Below, piece by piece: positions 52,276 to 61,509 of a stretch of 64,000 nucleotides of DNA; positions within the stretch are counted from its first letter, which is position 1; every line of letters begins with the position of its first letter. The notes beneath the pieces were generated by a model, which was given only the letters and a program-made list of their open reading frames with translations, was not told where the DNA came from and ran no database searches. A program made the position numbers and the translations under genes. The stretch is from Mesonia phycicola (GTDB taxonomy: Bacteria > Bacteroidota > Bacteroidia > Flavobacteriales > Flavobacteriaceae): contig NZ_FQYY01000001.1 in assembly GCF_900141885.1 (NCBI RefSeq), positions 434,001 through 498,000 on the forward strand, written 5' to 3'.

Positions 52276-54574
52276 AAAAAAATATCTTTTTTTAATTATA
52301 TGTTCTCTATTTTTTTGTCAACTTTTCTCTCAAGAAAAAAGTAAACACTCTTTGCCTTTAATTGAGCTTCTAGAAATTTTAGAAAAACACTCTTCTTATA
52401 GTTTTTCTTATGCAAATGAAGATTTAAAAAACATAAAAGTACCAGAACCACCTAACATACTATCTTTTACAGAAACTATTGCTTTTTTAAAAAAAGAAAC
52501 CGGTATTGAGTTTACAATTATTAACAATGAGCAAATTGCTGTAAAAGTAAAAGCAGTAAACCTATCTTCCAAAGAAAAAATACTTATAGAAAAACTAGAC
52601 GAGGTGGTACTAACTAACTTTATTGCTCCCGGTATTACCAAGCAAAAAGATGGTAGTTTAGAGATAGATTATAATACATTAAACATTTTACCAGGTTTAA
52701 TTGAACCAGATGTTTTACAAACACTACAAGCATTACCTGGTGTAGAAAGTGTTAATGAAACTGTTTCTAATATAAATGTAAGAGGCGGTACTAACGATCA
52801 AAATTTAATTTTATGGGACGGAATTAGAGTTTACCAAACTGGCCACTTTTTCGGATTGATTTCTGCCATTAATCCGCACCAAAATAAAACAGTTAAACTC
52901 TACAAAAACGGCACGCCTACTAATTACGGCAATAGCGTTTCTAGCGTTATTAAACTATCATCAGACCAAGAAGTAAATAAAACATTTACAGCAGAAGCAG
53001 GAATAACTTTTTTAAGTATAGATGCTTATTTAGACACACCACTAGACGATAAGTCTTCTATACAATTTTCTGCTAGATCTTCTATTAACAATGCTTTTAT
53101 AACTCCTACTTATTTACAATATTACGACAGAGCTTTTCAAGAAACAGAAATTACCGAAAACTCGTCTAACCTAATTAAGACTGAAGAAGATTTTAAATTT
53201 TCTGACATTAGCTTTAGGTGGCTTTATCAATTATCTGAAAAAGATGTATTGAGAATAAATTACTTCTACATCACTAATGAGTTAGAGTTTACTGCTAATG
53301 AGTTTAACCAAAATAATATTTACGTTAGAAGAAGTACTCTTGGACAAAAAAATTTAGGAATGGGAGCTTTTTATAAAAGAAATTGGACAGAAAAATTCTC
53401 CTCTTCCTTTCAAATCTATCATACTAATTACAACTTAACCTCTAGTAATGAAAATAACTTAAGTGAAGAAGAGATAAATCAAGAAAATAAATTGAATGAA
53501 AATAGTTTTAAAATAAACACGATATATAAATTTCATTCTAACTTTCAACTTAACTCAGGTTATGAGTTTACCTCTACTAACATAAAAGATGGAGAAGCTT
53601 CTGGAGAAATTACAGAAGAAAATATTCACTCAGAAAACCTCAATACTAATAGCTTATTTTCTTCTGCCAAATATACCAGTCCGTCTAAAAATACGGTTGC
53701 AGAAATTGGCATAAGAGCCAATTACTTTAATAAGTTCAATTTATTTTTAGCAGAACCTAGAATAAGCTTCAACCAAAAATTTTTAAAAGATTTTTCTGCA
53801 ATTGCTTTAGGCGAATTAAAAAGCCAATACACCACACAAATTGTAGATTTTCAGAATGACTTTTTGGGAATTGAAAACAGAAAATGGCAGCTTGCAGATC
53901 AAGAAAACATTCCGGTACTAAGAAGTAAACAATTATCGTTAGGCATTCATTACCAAAAAAATAAATGGCTTGCTAGTATAGAAAGTTATATAAAACGTGT
54001 AAATGGTATTACCTCCCAAAGTCAAGGTTTTCAAAACCAATATGAATATGCTAGAATTATTGGTGATTATGAAGCTAAAGGAATTGATTTTCTAATCAGT
54101 AAAAAGATAAACAGATTTAATACTAGAGTAAGCTACTCTATTACAGACAATAATTACTATTTTGAAGATTTATCTGCTAATGCAATTCCTAATAATTTTG
54201 AAATAACAAATTCGTTTACCCTAGCAACTTCTTATAGTTATAAAGATTTTGAAATTTCTTCTGGTTTAACCTGGAGGTCTGGTAAACCCTTCACTCCCAT
54301 CTCTGAAACGGGACTTACCAATAATCAATTTGATTATGAAGCGACTAACTCTAGTAATTTAAAAGATTATTTTAGAGTTGATATTTCTGCTAGCCAAAAA
54401 TTTAAAATTCAGAAAAAACTACAAGCTTATGCTGGTATTTCTATTTGGAATATTTTAGACCACAAAAACATCATTAATGCCTATTACCAGCAAGATGACA
54501 ATAATCAAATTTATTTAGTAGAACAAAAAGCTTTAGGCTTAACCCCAAACTTTGTGTTTAGGGTTAAGTTCTAA
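52268..54574 (+). CDS. TonB-dependent receptor with N-terminal signalling domain
   Basis: A 768-residue outer-membrane receptor with GTG start at 52268. After the signal peptide (1-21) residues about 25-95 form an STN-like signalling domain (LIELLEILEKHSSYSFSYANEDL), then the plug (DVLQTLQALPGVESVNETVSNINVRGGTNDQN) and the barrel, ending FVFRVKF. No SusD-like gene follows, so a siderophore or another small ligand is more likely than a glycan. The STN domain would contact the periplasmic part of FecR encoded upstream. Convergent with argS, six bases apart. Confidence 0.94.
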   Translation: MNKKKYLFLIICSLFFCQLFSQEKSKHSLPLIELLEILEKHSSYSFSYANEDLKNIKVPEPPNILSFTETIAFLKKETGIEFTIINNEQIAVKVKAVNLSSKEKILIEKLDEVVLTNFIAPGITKQKDGSLEIDYNTLNILPGLIEPDVLQTLQALPGVESVNETVSNINVRGGTNDQNLILWDGIRVYQTGHFFGLISAINPHQNKTVKLYKNGTPTNYGNSVSSVIKLSSDQEVNKTFTAEAGITFLSIDAYLDTPLDDKSSIQFSARSSINNAFITPTYLQYYDRAFQETEITENSSNLIKTEEDFKFSDISFRWLYQLSEKDVLRINYFYITNELEFTANEFNQNNIYVRRSTLGQKNLGMGAFYKRNWTEKFSSSFQIYHTNYNLTSSNENNLSEEEINQENKLNENSFKINTIYKFHSNFQLNSGYEFTSTNIKDGEASGEITEENIHSENLNTNSLFSSAKYTSPSKNTVAEIGIRANYFNKFNLFLAEPRISFNQKFLKDFSAIALGELKSQYTTQIVDFQNDFLGIENRKWQLADQENIPVLRSKQLSLGIHYQKNKWLASIESYIKRVNGITSQSQGFQNQYEYARIIGDYEAKGIDFLISKKINRFNTRVSYSITDNNYYFEDLSANAIPNNFEITNSFTLATSYSYKDFEISSGLTWRSGKPFTPISETGLTNNQFDYEATNSSNLKDYFRVDISASQKFKIQKKLQAYAGISIWNILDHKNIINAYYQQDDNNQIYLVEQKALGLTPNFVFRVKF

Positions 54575-54580
54575 ATTATA

Positions 54581-56356
54581 TTACATACGTTCTGGTACGT
54601 TAATACCTAATAATGTAAAAGCACTTTTAATGGTTTTTGCTACTGCTTGAGATAGTTGTACTCTAAATATTTTTTGAGCTTCTACTTCTGCTCCTAAAAT
54701 AATTACATTTTGATAAAAAGAATTAAACTCTTTTACCAAATCATACGTATAATTAGCAATTAACGCTGGGCTGTGTTGCTCTGCTGCTAATTGTATTACT
54801 TCTGGGTATTGCTGAAGTAATTTTATTACCTCACGTTCTTTTTCATTTAACGCATATTCCTCTAAATCTTCCGAATAATTAAAATCTGCTTTTCTTAAAA
54901 TAGATTGAATACGTGCGTAGGTATATTGTATAAACGGACCTGTATTTCCTTGAAAATCTACCGACTCTTCTGGGTTAAATAATATTCTCTTTTTAGGGTC
55001 TACTTTTAAAATGTAATATTTTAAAGCGCCTAAACCTATGGTATTGTAAAGTTCTTGCTTTTCTTCTTCTGTATAACCGTCTAATTTCCCTAAATCTTCA
55101 GAAATTGTTTGGGCTGTTTTAGCCATCTCTGCAATCAAATCATCTGCATCTACTACGGTACCTTCACGGCTTTTCATTTTTCCGCTAGGTAAATCTACCA
55201 TTCCGTAACTTAAGTGATATAAGTGATTTGCCCACTCAAAGCCTAATTTTTTCAAGATTAAAAACAACACTTTAAAATGGTAGTCTTGCTCGTTACCAAC
55301 GGTATAAACCATTCCGTTAATGGCATAATCTTCTACACGCTGAATGGCTGTCCCGATATCTTGCGTCATATAAACCGCAGTCCCGTCTGATCGTAACACA
55401 ATTTTTTCATCTAAACCTTCGTCTGTCAAATCTATCCAAACGCTACCATCTTCTTTACGGTAAAAAACTCCTTTTTCAAGTCCATCGTTTACCACTTCTT
55501 TTCCTAATAAGTAAGTATTGCTCTCGTAATAATTTTTATCAAAATCTACACCAAGTGCAGTATAGGTTTTTTCAAAACCATCGTACACCCATTGGTTCAT
55601 TTTTTTCCAAAGCGCAACTACCTCTTCATCTCCTGCTTCCCATTGTAAAAGCATTTTTTGAGCTTCTAATAATAATGGAGCTTCTTTTTTAGCTTCTTCT
55701 TCTGTTAAGCCTTGTTTTTGTAACTCTGCAATTTGAGTTTTATATTCTTTATCAAACTTTACGTAGTAATTACCAACTAACTTATCTCCTTTTAAGCCAG
55801 TAGACTCTGGAGTTTCTCCCTCTCCAAATTTTTGCCAAGCCAACATACTTTTACAAATATGTATACCACGGTCGTTAATAATTTGAGTTTTGTAAACCGT
55901 ATTTCCTGCTGCTTTTAAAATTTCTGAAACAGAATAACCCAATAAGTTATTACGTACGTGCCCTAAATGCAGTGGTTTATTTGTGTTAGGCGAAGAGTAC
56001 TCTACCATTAACTTAGGAGATTTCTCATCTGTAGTAACCTTGCCATACTGCTCATTGTCTTTCATTAAATTGAAAAACTTCAAGAAATAGCTATCACTTA
56101 ATACAATATTCAAAAAACCTTTTACCACATTAAAGCCAGAAACTTCTTCTACATTTTCTTCTAAATATTTTCCTATAGCTTCTCCTAATTGAACAGGATT
56201 TGTTTTTACTTGCCTTAACATAGGAAAAACTACCACGGTTACATCTCCTTCAAACTCTTTACGTGTAGCTTGAAACTCTATATTTTCTAATTCTACTTGA
56301 TGAAGGTGTTGTACTGCTTCTTTTACCTTTTGTGCTAATGTGTCTTGAATTGTCAT
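54581..56356 (-). CDS. argS: Arginyl-tRNA synthetase
   Basis: A 591-residue class I synthetase. The HIGH motif is HLGH at residues 130-133 (NTNKPLHLGHVRNN), the KMSKS equivalent is GKMKSREG, and the C-terminal DALR domain ends the protein. The N-terminal Add-1 domain that recognises the D-loop is present. I chose ATG 56356 because the alternative TTG at 56383 lies inside the -7 box of its promoter. Convergent with the TonB receptor gene. Confidence 0.97.
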   Translation of the reverse strand: MTIQDTLAQKVKEAVQHLHQVELENIEFQATRKEFEGDVTVVVFPMLRQVKTNPVQLGEAIGKYLEENVEEVSGFNVVKGFLNIVLSDSYFLKFFNLMKDNEQYGKVTTDEKSPKLMVEYSSPNTNKPLHLGHVRNNLLGYSVSEILKAAGNTVYKTQIINDRGIHICKSMLAWQKFGEGETPESTGLKGDKLVGNYYVKFDKEYKTQIAELQKQGLTEEEAKKEAPLLLEAQKMLLQWEAGDEEVVALWKKMNQWVYDGFEKTYTALGVDFDKNYYESNTYLLGKEVVNDGLEKGVFYRKEDGSVWIDLTDEGLDEKIVLRSDGTAVYMTQDIGTAIQRVEDYAINGMVYTVGNEQDYHFKVLFLILKKLGFEWANHLYHLSYGMVDLPSGKMKSREGTVVDADDLIAEMAKTAQTISEDLGKLDGYTEEEKQELYNTIGLGALKYYILKVDPKKRILFNPEESVDFQGNTGPFIQYTYARIQSILRKADFNYSEDLEEYALNEKEREVIKLLQQYPEVIQLAAEQHSPALIANYTYDLVKEFNSFYQNVIILGAEVEAQKIFRVQLSQAVAKTIKSAFTLLGINVPERM

Positions 56357-56380
56357 TTTTCTCAAAAAATTTTTGAAAGG

Positions 56381-56411
56381 CAAAGATAATTTAAAATTTA
56401 AAGCCTACTAA
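56381..56411 (-). promoter_or_regulatory. argS promoter
   Basis: Minus strand: TTAG at 56411-56408 (three of four -33 bases), a 19-base spacer, and the exact -7 box TATCTTTG at 56388-56381. The transcript would start about 20 bases before the ATG. Confidence 0.6.
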
Positions 56412-56537
56412 TATTGTTAACAGCTTTCCTGCTTACTTATTTCTATTAAAATCTGCCTTAAACAGCTAACAAATATTTCTTAACTATTTGTATTACTATA
56501 ATTTAAAACTTAATTTTAAGTATTATTCTTTTACTTT

Positions 56538-56987
56538 ATGCGCTTACTTTCTTATTTCATACTTCATAAATTTTCATTTATAAGTCTATTTATTTGTTTT
56601 GGTATTTTTTCTGCAAACAACTTAACTGCTAAAAAAGGAATTAATTTTTATCACGGCAGTTACCAAGAAGCTCTAGAAAAAGCTAGTTCTGAAAAAAAAC
56701 TAGTCTTTGTTTACCTTTATGCAGATTGGTGTGGTGTTTGTAAATCACTCAAAAAAAATACGCTAAAAGATAAAGAAGTTGGTAATTTTTATAATGATGA
56801 ATTTATAAGCATAGCCTTAAATGCAGAAAAAGGAGAAGGCCAAAAAATTGCAAAAAGTATTGGTTTGCAAAGTTACCCTACTCTACTGTTTTTAGATGGT
56901 GGCAACGGCAGAATTTTAAATCGAGTTTCTGGCTACAAAACCCCTATACAACTTATTAATTTAGGTAAAGTTTATACAAAAAATTAA
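56538..56987 (+). CDS. Exported thioredoxin-like protein
   Basis: A 149-residue protein with a signal peptide (about 1-31, ending NLTA) and a thioredoxin_7-type fold: LVFVYLYADWCGVCKSLKKNT holds the redox pair Cys65-Cys68, and the cis-proline is in SYPTLLFLDG. It probably handles disulfides or reduces envelope proteins in the periplasm. It lies five bases before the next small gene. Confidence 0.88.
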   Translation: MRLLSYFILHKFSFISLFICFGIFSANNLTAKKGINFYHGSYQEALEKASSEKKLVFVYLYADWCGVCKSLKKNTLKDKEVGNFYNDEFISIALNAEKGEGQKIAKSIGLQSYPTLLFLDGGNGRILNRVSGYKTPIQLINLGKVYTKN

Positions 56988-56991
56988 TTAT

Positions 56992-57417
56992 ATGCTTGTA
57001 AACGTTTCTTACAATAAACCAGAACTTCGAGAAAAAATTAATGCGGAAGTAGGTAAACCTTTTACCCTTTTAGAGCGAATTAAAATGAATGGAGTTGGCT
57101 CTAGCAAACTTTTTATTACTTCTACAAGTATAGAAATACATAACCTGCTTATTTTAGATAAATACATCAACACTTGCAATATTGAAATGCGCCCAGACGG
57201 TATTATTATTACGTTTAGATCTATTTTAGAAACTTATGCATTAATAATTCCGTATTACAAACTTCGTCTTTACAAAGGTAAAGCAGAAGAATACTCTATA
57301 TACCGAGATCATTTCTTTATCAAAGTAAAAGCAAATGAGAAAGCTGTACATCTATTTATGAAAAAAATACTTGATTATAAAGCTAAGCACTGGAGCTCTT
57401 CTTCCTTTCTTGAATAA
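56992..57417 (+). CDS. Conserved hypothetical protein
   Basis: A 141-residue cytoplasmic protein of mixed alpha/beta character without recognised domain. Distinctive segments: LREKINAEVGKPFTLLERIKMNG near the start and YRDHFFIKVKANEKAVHLFMKKILDYK near the end. It starts five bases after the thioredoxin-like gene, so the two are likely co-expressed. Confidence 0.72.
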   Translation: MLVNVSYNKPELREKINAEVGKPFTLLERIKMNGVGSSKLFITSTSIEIHNLLILDKYINTCNIEMRPDGIIITFRSILETYALIIPYYKLRLYKGKAEEYSIYRDHFFIKVKANEKAVHLFMKKILDYKAKHWSSSSFLE

Positions 57418-57447
57418 TTCACTATAAAAACCTCACAAAAGCAAACC

Positions 57448-57469
57448 TGCTCTTAACTTTAAAAGAGCA
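57448..57469 (+). terminator. Weak terminator-like hairpin
   Basis: TGCTCTT (57448-57454) pairs with AAGAGCA (57463-57469) around an eight-base loop, followed by a mixed T-rich stretch. It would end the thioredoxin-like/hypothetical transcript. Confidence 0.4.
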
Positions 57470-57551
57470 TCTTTAACATTAAGCAAACACTCTTTTAAAC
57501 AATTACTTACATACAAATAGATTTTTAAAATCACATTTGCAGCAAAAAAAA

Positions 57552-58184
57552 ATGGATTTATTTATCTATGCATTTGCCGCTTTATTCTCGGTAATTAACC
57601 CGTTAGGCACGGTACCTATTTTTGTAGGTTTAACAAAAGAAGACTCTAATGCAGAAAGGTCTAAAACCTCTATACTAACCGCAGTCAATATTTTTGTGAT
57701 ATTGGTAATTTCCTTTTTTACAGGAAAATACATTTTAAATTTCTTCGGAATTAGTATTGAATCTCTACGTATTGCTGGCGGACTCATCATTGTTTCTTCT
57801 GGTTTTGCATTACTTACAGGAACCTTTAATAAGCATAAAGGTATGGACAGAGAAAAAGTGCAGAACGATGCTTACCAGAGAGAAGGCGTTGCACTTACAC
57901 CCTTGGCAATCCCTATGCTTGCTGGCCCTGGGTCTATTTCGTTTTTAATTGGTTTAAATGAAGAATACAGCATTCTTCTAGACCAAGTAATTATTGTACT
58001 TTCTATTTTAACGGTTTGTCTGGCTACTTTTTTAGTGCTTAAAAGTGCTCCTTTTATAGTAAAATGGTTAGGCGCCTCTGGTATTAATGCAATTTCAAGA
58101 ATTATAGGTTTTATAGTAATTGCAATTGGGATAGAATATATTAGCTCTTCTGTAATGACGGTTTTAGGTATTGTTTTTAGATAA
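57552..58184 (+). CDS. MarC family integral membrane protein
   Basis: A 210-residue protein with six hydrophobic helices; VINPLGTVPIFVGLT and AIPMLAGPGSISFLIGL are MarC/UPF0056 motifs. I use ATG 57552 (MDLFIYAF) rather than the TTG five codons earlier. The family has been linked to antibiotic resistance by name only; its transport substrate is unknown. Confidence 0.92.
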   Translation: MDLFIYAFAALFSVINPLGTVPIFVGLTKEDSNAERSKTSILTAVNIFVILVISFFTGKYILNFFGISIESLRIAGGLIIVSSGFALLTGTFNKHKGMDREKVQNDAYQREGVALTPLAIPMLAGPGSISFLIGLNEEYSILLDQVIIVLSILTVCLATFLVLKSAPFIVKWLGASGINAISRIIGFIVIAIGIEYISSSVMTVLGIVFR

Positions 58185-58205
58185 ACAATGCACTTTTTTC
58201 ACCTT

Positions 58206-58242
58206 ATAGCTTTTAGAGAAATTATTTTTTTCTAAAAGCTAT
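58206..58242. terminator. Convergent inverted repeat after marC
   Basis: Perfect 12-bp arms (58206-58217 and 58231-58242) between convergent genes; the minus-strand stop codon at 58222 lies in its loop. Neither side has a long T-run, so termination strength is uncertain. Confidence 0.6.
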
Positions 58243-58425
58243 TCCGCATACTAAAGAAAGTACTCCTAAGCAAATCATTGCAAAAGACTGAGTGCTATCA
58301 CTCTCTGCCAATACTTTTTCGGTTCCATTTTCTAAAGAAATGTGCGGAAAAAACAAAGTATAGATTCCGTAACCAATTAAAATTGCTCCTAGAATTAGCA
58401 ATACAAACTTCAACGTATTTTTCAT
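58222..58425 (-). CDS. Small two-helix membrane protein
   Basis: A 67-residue protein with helices at about 6-26 and 46-63, separated by a short loop (FPHISLENGTEKVLAESDSTQ), and a basic RKK end. No family recognised. It lies between marC and the SDR gene on the opposite strand, alone. Confidence 0.7.
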   Translation of the reverse strand: MKNTLKFVLLILGAILIGYGIYTLFFPHISLENGTEKVLAESDSTQSFAMICLGVLSLVCGIAFRKK

Positions 58426-58494
58426 TTTATAAACCCTTCTTAAATAGCATCGAAAGTTAAGTATTAAATTGTAAATTTCTACTAAAATTAAGCA

Positions 58495-59925
58495 ATGAAA
58501 ATTCTTCTTACAGGTGCAAATGGTTATATAGGAATGCGGTTATTACCTCTGCTATTAGAGCAAGGTCATAAAGTTGTTTGTGCAGTAAGAAGTGCAGAGC
58601 GACTTTCTGTAGACCCTGAGGTTAAAAAAGAAATTGAAATTGTAGAAATTGATTTTTTAGAAGAAGTAAAACAAAATATCTTACCTACAGATATAGATGC
58701 GGCGTATTACCTCATCCATTCTATGACTACTTCTACTAAAGATTTTGACGAAAAAGAAGCGCAAGCCGCAGAAAATTTTAATAAATACCTTGCACCACTT
58801 AACGTTAAACAGGTTATTTTTTTAACCGGAATGACAAATGAAAAAGAAAGCTCTAAGCATTTAAGTTCTAGACAAAAAGTAGGCGAAATTTTACAAGAAG
58901 GTAATTTTCACCTTACATGTTTACAAGCAGGTATTGTAGTAGGTTCTGGGAGCTCTTCTTTTGAAATTATTAGAGATTTATGTGAAAAACTTCCGTTTAT
59001 GATTACTCCACGGTGGGTAAACACCAAAACACAACCCATTGCTATTAGAAATGTACTAGAATTTCTTACTGGCGTTTTAGGTAACGAGAAATGTTATGAT
59101 GAAGCTTTTGATATTGGCGGCCCAGAAGTGCTAACCTACAAAAAAATGATGCTGCAGTATTCTAAAATAAGAGGCTTACGTTTACATATTGTTGGCGTTC
59201 CCTTTATGACGCCACGCCTATCTTCTTATTGGTTATATTTTGTTACCTCAACTTCTTATAAACTTGCTGTAAATTTAGTAGATAGTATGACGGTAGAAGT
59301 AATCTCTAAAGACAAGAGACTACAAGATATGCTCAACATTAATCCTTTAACTTATGATGAAGCTATAAAAGTAGCTTTTGATAAAATTGAACAAAATCAA
59401 GTTATCTCTAGCTGGAAAGATTCAAAATCTAGCGGAAGATACAAACAAAAAGACCTTAACAAATACATACAAGTACCTAAACACGGTTGTTTAAAAGACA
59501 GTCAGCAACAAAAAGCAGAAAACCCTGAAGCGGCTTTAGAGAAAATCTGGAGTATTGGAGGACAAAGTGGTTGGTACTACGCAGATACTTTATGGAAATT
59601 TAGAGGTTACCTAGATAAACTTTTTGGAGGAGTAGGTTTACGTCGCGGAAGAACTCACCTACACAAAATAAACACAGGAGATTCTTTAGATTTTTGGCGC
59701 GTACTCTTGGCCGATAAAGAACAAAAACGTTTGTTATTATTTGCAGAGATGAAAGTGCCCGGAGAGGCTTGGTTAGAATTTTGTATAGATGAAAGCGGAG
59801 TGGTACACCAAACTGCTACTTTTAGACCAAAGGGCCTTGCTGGTAGAGCATATTGGTACAGTATGTTACCTTTTCATTTTTTTATTTTTAAAGGAATGTT
59901 GAATGAAATTGCCTCTGCCAAGTGA
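58495..59925 (+). CDS. SDR/NAD(P)-binding oxidoreductase with DUF2867 domain
   Basis: A 476-residue protein. The N-terminal half is an NmrA/extended-SDR Rossmann domain (ILLTGANGYIGMRLLPLLLEQGH; then AAYYLIHSM) and the C-terminal 150 residues match DUF2867 (GWYYADTLWKFRGYLDKLFGG, RRGRTHLHKINTGDSLDFW). This two-domain layout occurs widely, with an uncertain, possibly lipid- or quinone-related oxidoreductase function. Its stop overlaps the BCCT gene in GTGA, so both are coupled. Confidence 0.9.
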   Translation: MKILLTGANGYIGMRLLPLLLEQGHKVVCAVRSAERLSVDPEVKKEIEIVEIDFLEEVKQNILPTDIDAAYYLIHSMTTSTKDFDEKEAQAAENFNKYLAPLNVKQVIFLTGMTNEKESSKHLSSRQKVGEILQEGNFHLTCLQAGIVVGSGSSSFEIIRDLCEKLPFMITPRWVNTKTQPIAIRNVLEFLTGVLGNEKCYDEAFDIGGPEVLTYKKMMLQYSKIRGLRLHIVGVPFMTPRLSSYWLYFVTSTSYKLAVNLVDSMTVEVISKDKRLQDMLNINPLTYDEAIKVAFDKIEQNQVISSWKDSKSSGRYKQKDLNKYIQVPKHGCLKDSQQQKAENPEAALEKIWSIGGQSGWYYADTLWKFRGYLDKLFGGVGLRRGRTHLHKINTGDSLDFWRVLLADKEQKRLLLFAEMKVPGEAWLEFCIDESGVVHQTATFRPKGLAGRAYWYSMLPFHFFIFKGMLNEIASAK

Positions 59926-61412
59926 TTAAAACTTTACTTCATTATTTAAAAAACAATTTACTTTTAGCATTTTCTGTTGTCTTTATTCTAGTATTCTCCA
60001 GTTTTATTTTTATTTCTCCAGAAAGCTTTTATCAACTTATTGAAGAATACTCCTTAATTGTTAGAAACCTTTTTGGGAGTTTTTATTTATGGTTAGGCTT
60101 AGCTTGTGTAGTTTTTCTTTTAGTTTTAGCCTTTACTCCATTTGGCAAGATAAGATTGGGCGGTAAAAAACCAGAATACAAAACATTATCTTGGGTTGCT
60201 ATGCTTTACAGCGCAGGTATGGGTGCTGGCATCTTGTTACGTGCAGTACAAGAGCCTGTATTTATGCAACAAAATCCGCCAATTGTTAGTGATAATACTT
60301 CAGAAATAATTGCACTAGAATATACATTTTACCAATGGGGATTTACTGCTTGGGCTTTTTACGTGTTTTTTGCATTGGTAATGGGGTACTATTTATTTGT
60401 AAAAAATAAAAGCATGCTGCTTAGCAATGCTTTCCCTCAATATGAAAGTAGTAAATTAATTAAAGGAGTAGATTTACTAACTGTACTTACCACGGTTATA
60501 GGAATTGTAGCCGCCATTGGATTAGGAACTAAGCAAATTGAAGGCGGACTTACTTTTTTACTTGACCCCAACCATAATTATTATTTTGCATACCTCTTTA
60601 CATTTGTAATTTTTTTACTAGGTTTTATCTCTGCTTATCGTGGGATAAGTAACGGAATCCAGAAATTATCTAATTGGAATATTGCGCTTACCTCTTTACT
60701 ATTGCTATTTATTTTCTTACAAAATGATATGCTTTTAATTCTGAAAAACTTCGGAATTGCTACCTATCAATACATAATTGACTTTGTTCCGCTAAGTTTA
60801 GCTTTAGGAAACTATAATCCCGGAAAACAATTTCTTACCGATTGGACTCTTTATTATTGGGCATTTTGGTTAGCTTGGGCACCTTTTACAGGTATTTTTA
60901 TTGCTAGAATTTCTAAAGGAAGAACTATTAGACAAATGATTTTAGGCGCTATTTTAATTCCGTCTTTAGGTAGTTTCTTTTGGTTTAGTGTTTTTGGCAC
61001 TTCGTCTTTTCAGCTAATAGAAAAAATGAGTAATTACCAAGGAGAATTTGATAATGTTTTCACTTCTGTTTTTGTTTTCTTACAAGCACATCCATTTTCT
61101 ACTGCAACATCTATACTCACTATTATTTTATTGGTTGGTTTTTTAATTACCTCGGTAGATTCTGCTATTTATGTATTAAGTATGTTTACAGATAGAGGGA
61201 ATCAACATCCTAAAAAAACACATCGTTTAGTTTGGGCTATTTTAATGTTAGTTTTCACAGAAGCAATTTTAGTATTGGGTAGTTTTAATACAGAAATTAA
61301 TGTACTTACGGCAATGCAAAAATTATTAATTATCACTTCTCTACCCTTTGCATTTTTAAGTGTTCTTATAGGTATCCGTTTAGTGAAAGATTTTAGAAAT
61401 TTAAAATCTTAA
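59922..61412 (+). CDS. BCCT family betaine/carnitine/choline transporter
   Basis: A 496-residue transporter with 12 helices. SAGMGAGILLRAVQEP and YYWAFWLAWAPFTGIFIARISKGRTIRQMI are BCCT signatures. The start is GTG at 59922, overlapping the stop of the SDR gene. The usual Gly-Met-Gly-Ile-Gly segment reads GAGMGAGIL-like with some changes, and the tail is short, so osmotic activation is uncertain. Substrate likely a quaternary ammonium osmolyte. Confidence 0.93.
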   Translation: MIKTLLHYLKNNLLLAFSVVFILVFSSFIFISPESFYQLIEEYSLIVRNLFGSFYLWLGLACVVFLLVLAFTPFGKIRLGGKKPEYKTLSWVAMLYSAGMGAGILLRAVQEPVFMQQNPPIVSDNTSEIIALEYTFYQWGFTAWAFYVFFALVMGYYLFVKNKSMLLSNAFPQYESSKLIKGVDLLTVLTTVIGIVAAIGLGTKQIEGGLTFLLDPNHNYYFAYLFTFVIFLLGFISAYRGISNGIQKLSNWNIALTSLLLLFIFLQNDMLLILKNFGIATYQYIIDFVPLSLALGNYNPGKQFLTDWTLYYWAFWLAWAPFTGIFIARISKGRTIRQMILGAILIPSLGSFFWFSVFGTSSFQLIEKMSNYQGEFDNVFTSVFVFLQAHPFSTATSILTIILLVGFLITSVDSAIYVLSMFTDRGNQHPKKTHRLVWAILMLVFTEAILVLGSFNTEINVLTAMQKLLIITSLPFAFLSVLIGIRLVKDFRNLKS

Positions 61413-61419
61413 ACAACAA

Positions 61420-61455
61420 AAAACCTCACAGATTATAAAGCCTGTGAGGTTTTGT
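61420..61455 (+). terminator. Terminator after the BCCT gene
   Basis: A perfect 12-bp stem (61420-61431 with 61442-61453) and T-rich tail. Confidence 0.88.
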
Positions 61456-61469
61456 TTATCGGGATGCGA

Positions 61470-61492
61470 TGCTGAATCAAGTTCAGCATGAC
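61470..61492 (+). repeat. Short hairpin repeat, copy 2
   Basis: TGCTGAA, a five-base loop (TCAAG) and TTCAGCA followed by TGAC; identical to 39246-39268 except for one loop base. Between convergent genes. Confidence 0.75.
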
Positions 61493-61509
61493 ACTTTTTT
61501 TAAAAAATT

